A stretch of DNA of 64,000 nucleotides from Antarctobacter heliothermus (GTDB taxonomy: Bacteria > Pseudomonadota > Alphaproteobacteria > Rhodobacterales > Rhodobacteraceae), in NCBI RefSeq assembly GCF_900188425.1, contig NZ_FZON01000017.1, forward strand, positions 26,821 through 90,820. The letters are read 5' to 3'. Shown piece after piece: positions 61,838 through 64,000 of this stretch. A program made the position numbers and the translations under genes. Under the pieces are notes generated by a model that saw nothing but the letters and a program-made list of their open reading frames with translations, was not told where the DNA came from and made no database searches. Every line of letters begins with the position of its first letter. Within the stretch, counting starts at the first letter, position 1.

Positions 61838-63666
61838 TCCCGATTGATCCCAGCGATCCGCTGCCAATCACCAGCGACGAGGTAAAGTACGAAGTCGGTG
61901 AGGATACCGCGACCGTGATCAACTTGCTGGACTGGGGATTCCCCGTCTCACCGCTGTCGATCAGTGCAGGCTGGGCCAACAACAGTGGCCTGGTGTCAGA
62001 AAACGGTCTGAACATGACCGACGACTTCGACGTTGCGTTTTACGTCAAGGGCGACATCAAGCCGGCGACGCTCTACGATACGACGCTGCTGATGGAATAC
62101 GAAGAGATCCAGATCTTTGATGAGGCCGTTGCCATCAACGGCACCGCCGAAGACGACCATCTGGTCGGGCAGGGCGGCAACACCTTTACCGGCGGCGAGG
62201 GCGATGATCTGTTTGTCCTGTCCTACGGCAAATCCGAAGGCGATGCCTTTGCCACCAGCACCATCACGGACTTCACCCATGGCGAAGACGTCATCGGCCT
62301 GATTGATCTGGGTGTGGACGACACCAACGTGGACACCAAGGTCACGCAGGTCGTTGTCGGCGGCAACCTCGAAATCTCCATCGACGGCAGCCGCATCGCC
62401 ATCCTGCAGGGCGTCACCGAGGAACTGGATCTCGAAGACGTCCTGATGATCAACCGCACGCCCAGTGTGCCGGTCGATGGCACCTCTGGCGACGATCTGC
62501 TGATCGGGACCGCAGGTGACAATCTGATGGATGGCATGGAAGGCAATGACACGATCCTCGGTGAGGGTGGTCAGGACTCGCTGTTGGGTGGCACGGGTGA
62601 CGACGTCTTGCTGGCAGAGCCGGTGAACGAGGTCTTTGATACGGCTGCCGATCAGGTGTTCCGCATGTACCAGACCGCCTTTGACCGGATGCCCGACCGC
62701 GCCGGTCACCTGTCATGGACCAATGGCATTGCCTCTGGTGCGTTGGAGGTCGTCCAGATGGCGGGTGTCTTCCTCAATACGCCCGAAGGTATTGCCACCT
62801 ACGGCGCGCTCGACAACACGGCGTTTGTTACAGAGATGTACGACAACGCGTTTGATCGGGCACCCGATCCGGGTGGCCTTGTCCACTGGGTGGCCCAACT
62901 TGACGGCGGCACGATGACCCGCGCCGAAGTCATGGTGGCCTTCTCGGAAAGCGCCGAGTTTGTGGCCAACACCAGCCCGGTGTCGCTGGAATACTCGCAG
63001 GCAGGCTATCAGCAGGACTTCATCGACGAGGCTTATCGTGTCTTTGTCGGCATCACCGGCGAAGAACCCGGCGCAGCCCAACTGGAGGCGATCACTCTGG
63101 ATTTGGCGCAGGGCGAAACCTTGCTGAGCGTTGCAACCGATCTGTTCAGCTCCGATGCGGCAACGGCGCTGTACGGTGGCACCACCAATGAGCAGTTCGT
63201 GACGCTGGTCTACCAGACGCTGCTGGAGCGGGGGGCCGATCCGACCGCTCTGTCCTTCTGGCCGGCGCAACTGGATGCCGGGACGATGACCCGTCCTCAG
63301 GTCATCGCCATCCTTGCGATTGGGGCCGGCGCGACCAATGCTCAGGCCGACGATCTGGTCGATCAAATGTGGGCGCTGGGTCAGGACGATCTGCTGGTTG
63401 GGGGCGCGGATGACGATGTTATGTTTGGCGGCATCCTGTCCGACACCTTCCAGTTCGACACCGCCGCACCGGGATCGGATCAGGTGGTTGGCATCGAGGC
63501 ATGGGATGTGCTGGAGTTCACCGGCTTTGGCTACGGCACCGCCGGAGACGCCATTGCGAACATGAGCCAGGTCGGAAATGACGTGGTGTTTATCGATCAG
63601 GGGGTCGAGATCACCCATCTGAACACCACCCTGGCCGAGATCACCGAAGACATGATCCTCGTCTGA
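61597..63666 (+). CDS. RTX/DUF4214 protein, 3' part
   Basis: The 3' frame encodes 689 residues from an ATG inside the second repeat copy; no Shine-Dalgarno supports that ATG, so separate translation is doubtful. Domains by position: GGEGDD at about 199-204 and GTSGDDLLIG, GMEGNDTILGEGG, GGTGDD (295-336) are calcium-binding RTX nonapeptides. Two or more DUF4214 modules follow (about 352-460 and 470-580: VFRMYQTAFDRMPDRAGHLSW, FVTEMYDNAFDRAPDPGGLVHW, FVTLVYQTLLERGADPTALSFW). GGADDDVMFGG near 602 starts the C-terminal tail that probably carries the type I secretion signal. No secretion genes are in the window. Confidence 0.8.
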   Translation: MYPAGTILKDENLAQAAAGSMLAAIGGVDEGMLEGFTNAWYTTMDREPFEASFDVDGEYISGPRWRLQPDKYGQDLPSVVIPIDPSDPLPITSDEVKYEVGEDTATVINLLDWGFPVSPLSISAGWANNSGLVSENGLNMTDDFDVAFYVKGDIKPATLYDTTLLMEYEEIQIFDEAVAINGTAEDDHLVGQGGNTFTGGEGDDLFVLSYGKSEGDAFATSTITDFTHGEDVIGLIDLGVDDTNVDTKVTQVVVGGNLEISIDGSRIAILQGVTEELDLEDVLMINRTPSVPVDGTSGDDLLIGTAGDNLMDGMEGNDTILGEGGQDSLLGGTGDDVLLAEPVNEVFDTAADQVFRMYQTAFDRMPDRAGHLSWTNGIASGALEVVQMAGVFLNTPEGIATYGALDNTAFVTEMYDNAFDRAPDPGGLVHWVAQLDGGTMTRAEVMVAFSESAEFVANTSPVSLEYSQAGYQQDFIDEAYRVFVGITGEEPGAAQLEAITLDLAQGETLLSVATDLFSSDAATALYGGTTNEQFVTLVYQTLLERGADPTALSFWPAQLDAGTMTRPQVIAILAIGAGATNAQADDLVDQMWALGQDDLLVGGADDDVMFGGILSDTFQFDTAAPGSDQVVGIEAWDVLEFTGFGYGTAGDAIANMSQVGNDVVFIDQGVEITHLNTTLAEITEDMILV

Positions 63667-63691
63667 TCTGCCAGGAACGTATCCGTCCGTT

Positions 63692-64000
63692 GTGACCGCT
63701 CTGACGGTGAGCCTCTGCTGTCGATAATGTCCATGATCGATAATGGACATCTTGAGGCACTCCATGACGGGCATGAAGGGACAGAAGAAGCGGTTCTGGT
63801 CTGACGAGGAGAAACGCTCGATCTGCCGGCAAACATGCGCGCCCGGTGTGTCGGTGGCGCAGGTTGCGCGCCGGTATGCGATGAACTCGAACCTGATCTT
63901 CACCTGGCTGCGGGATCCGCGTTTCGCGCCGGCCGAAGCCGAAGCGTCCAGTGGTGCCAAGGATGACACTCTCTTCCTGCCGGTCGAGATCACCGGCTTG
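63692..64000 (+). mobile_element. IS66-family insertion element, left part
   Basis: The element appears to begin near 63692 (GTGACCGCTCTGACGG, resembling IS66-type ends), 25 bases after the RTX stop. It contains the start of the tnpA-type accessory gene and continues past the window. An inverted repeat GTCCAT/ATGGAC (63729-63748) lies before the first gene. The exact left boundary and any target duplication cannot be confirmed without the right end. Confidence 0.7.
63764..64000 (+). CDS. tnpA: IS66-family accessory protein TnpA (partial)
   Basis: The first 79 residues read MTGMKGQKKRFWSDEEKRSICRQTCAPGVSVAQVARRYAMNSNLIFTWLRDPRF, continuing with an acidic linker and DTLFLPVEITG. This is the HTH protein (orf1) of IS66 elements, which acts with TnpB and the TnpC transposase. 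The 3' end lies outside the window. The start ATG at 63764 matches the usual family N-terminus. Confidence 0.85.
   Translation, partial: MTGMKGQKKRFWSDEEKRSICRQTCAPGVSVAQVARRYAMNSNLIFTWLRDPRFAPAEAEASSGAKDDTLFLPVEITGL

Larger units (their letters stand above)
60554..63666 (+). pseudogene. RTX/DUF4214 secreted protein gene, disrupted (whole locus)
   Basis: Removing one copy of the 32-bp repeat joins the 5' and 3' frames into one open frame of about 1,026 codons: DDYYAGDGTMYPAG then continues TILKDENLAQ. The codon use and acidic character are uniform on both sides, so this was one gene very recently. It may still switch back by loss of one copy, so 'phase-off gene' is an alternative to 'pseudogene'. 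The domain order is an acidic N-terminal region, RTX repeats, DUF4214 modules and a final RTX-like tail. Confidence 0.82.

Overview
The window looks like a chromosomal segment of a marine alphaproteobacterium of the Rhodobacteraceae (Roseobacter group). Supporting signs are high GC, a split permuted alphaproteobacterial tmRNA, an alpha-type SspB, DUF4169, DUF2852 and DUF2189 proteins, many substrate-binding-protein transporters, an Entner-Doudoroff edd-eda pair, and RTX/DUF4214 proteins. The genus call is inference.

Layout. 1-11.2 kb is a catabolic and uptake locus. A leftward operon encodes a regulator fusing a winged helix to a family-1 solute-binding domain, a short-chain dehydrogenase (SDR), an M24-fold protein with an altered metal site, and thiamine-diphosphate E1 alpha and beta (beta cut by the window edge). 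A divergent rightward operon encodes an Rbs-like binding protein, a second SDR, two permeases and a double ATPase. 11.2-15.9 kb holds small secreted and membrane proteins, a Rieske oxygenase with a small partner, and an XRE regulator next to a perfect 18-bp palindrome. 15.9-21.6 kb holds ilvH and ilvB, separated by a hybrid histidine kinase and an acyltransferase. ilvB is preceded by a clear ribosome-mediated attenuator with a Leu-Val-Val-Ile-Val leader peptide. 21.8-30.5 kb holds two tiny exported peptides, a Cache histidine kinase/LuxR response-regulator pair, a LysR regulator and a TakP-like TRAP transporter whose large subunit is unusually long.

30.5-48.0 kb is mostly housekeeping: bpt, RDD, DUF2852, ybaK, glnE, eda-edd with a GTTAGCGCTAAC operator, an RlmI-type methyltransferase coupled to a PIN protein, an orphan ABC ATPase, fumC, sspB, chrA and a flavin-dependent halogenase. 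48.1-48.4 kb is the two-piece tmRNA (tag ANNNRAPVALAA), followed by a fatty acid desaturase and a YhaN/YhaO (SbcCD-like) pair. 54.1-60.3 kb is a sugar oxidation and uptake operon (ATPase, permease, binding protein, Gfo/Idh dehydrogenase, lactonase-like amidohydrolase) with a divergent LacI regulator. 60.5-63.7 kb is a large RTX/DUF4214 gene broken by a perfect 32-bp tandem duplication, with an IS66-family element starting just after it and running off the window.

The most unusual items are the wHTH-SBP regulator and its divergent operator-like repeat, the M24 protein with Cys in place of a metal-binding Asp, the 32-bp frameshifting duplication, the ilvB attenuator, the two exported micropeptides beside the Cache kinase, and a structured intergenic element present in two good copies and one degenerate copy. 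No CRISPR array, tRNA, rRNA or prophage was recognised.
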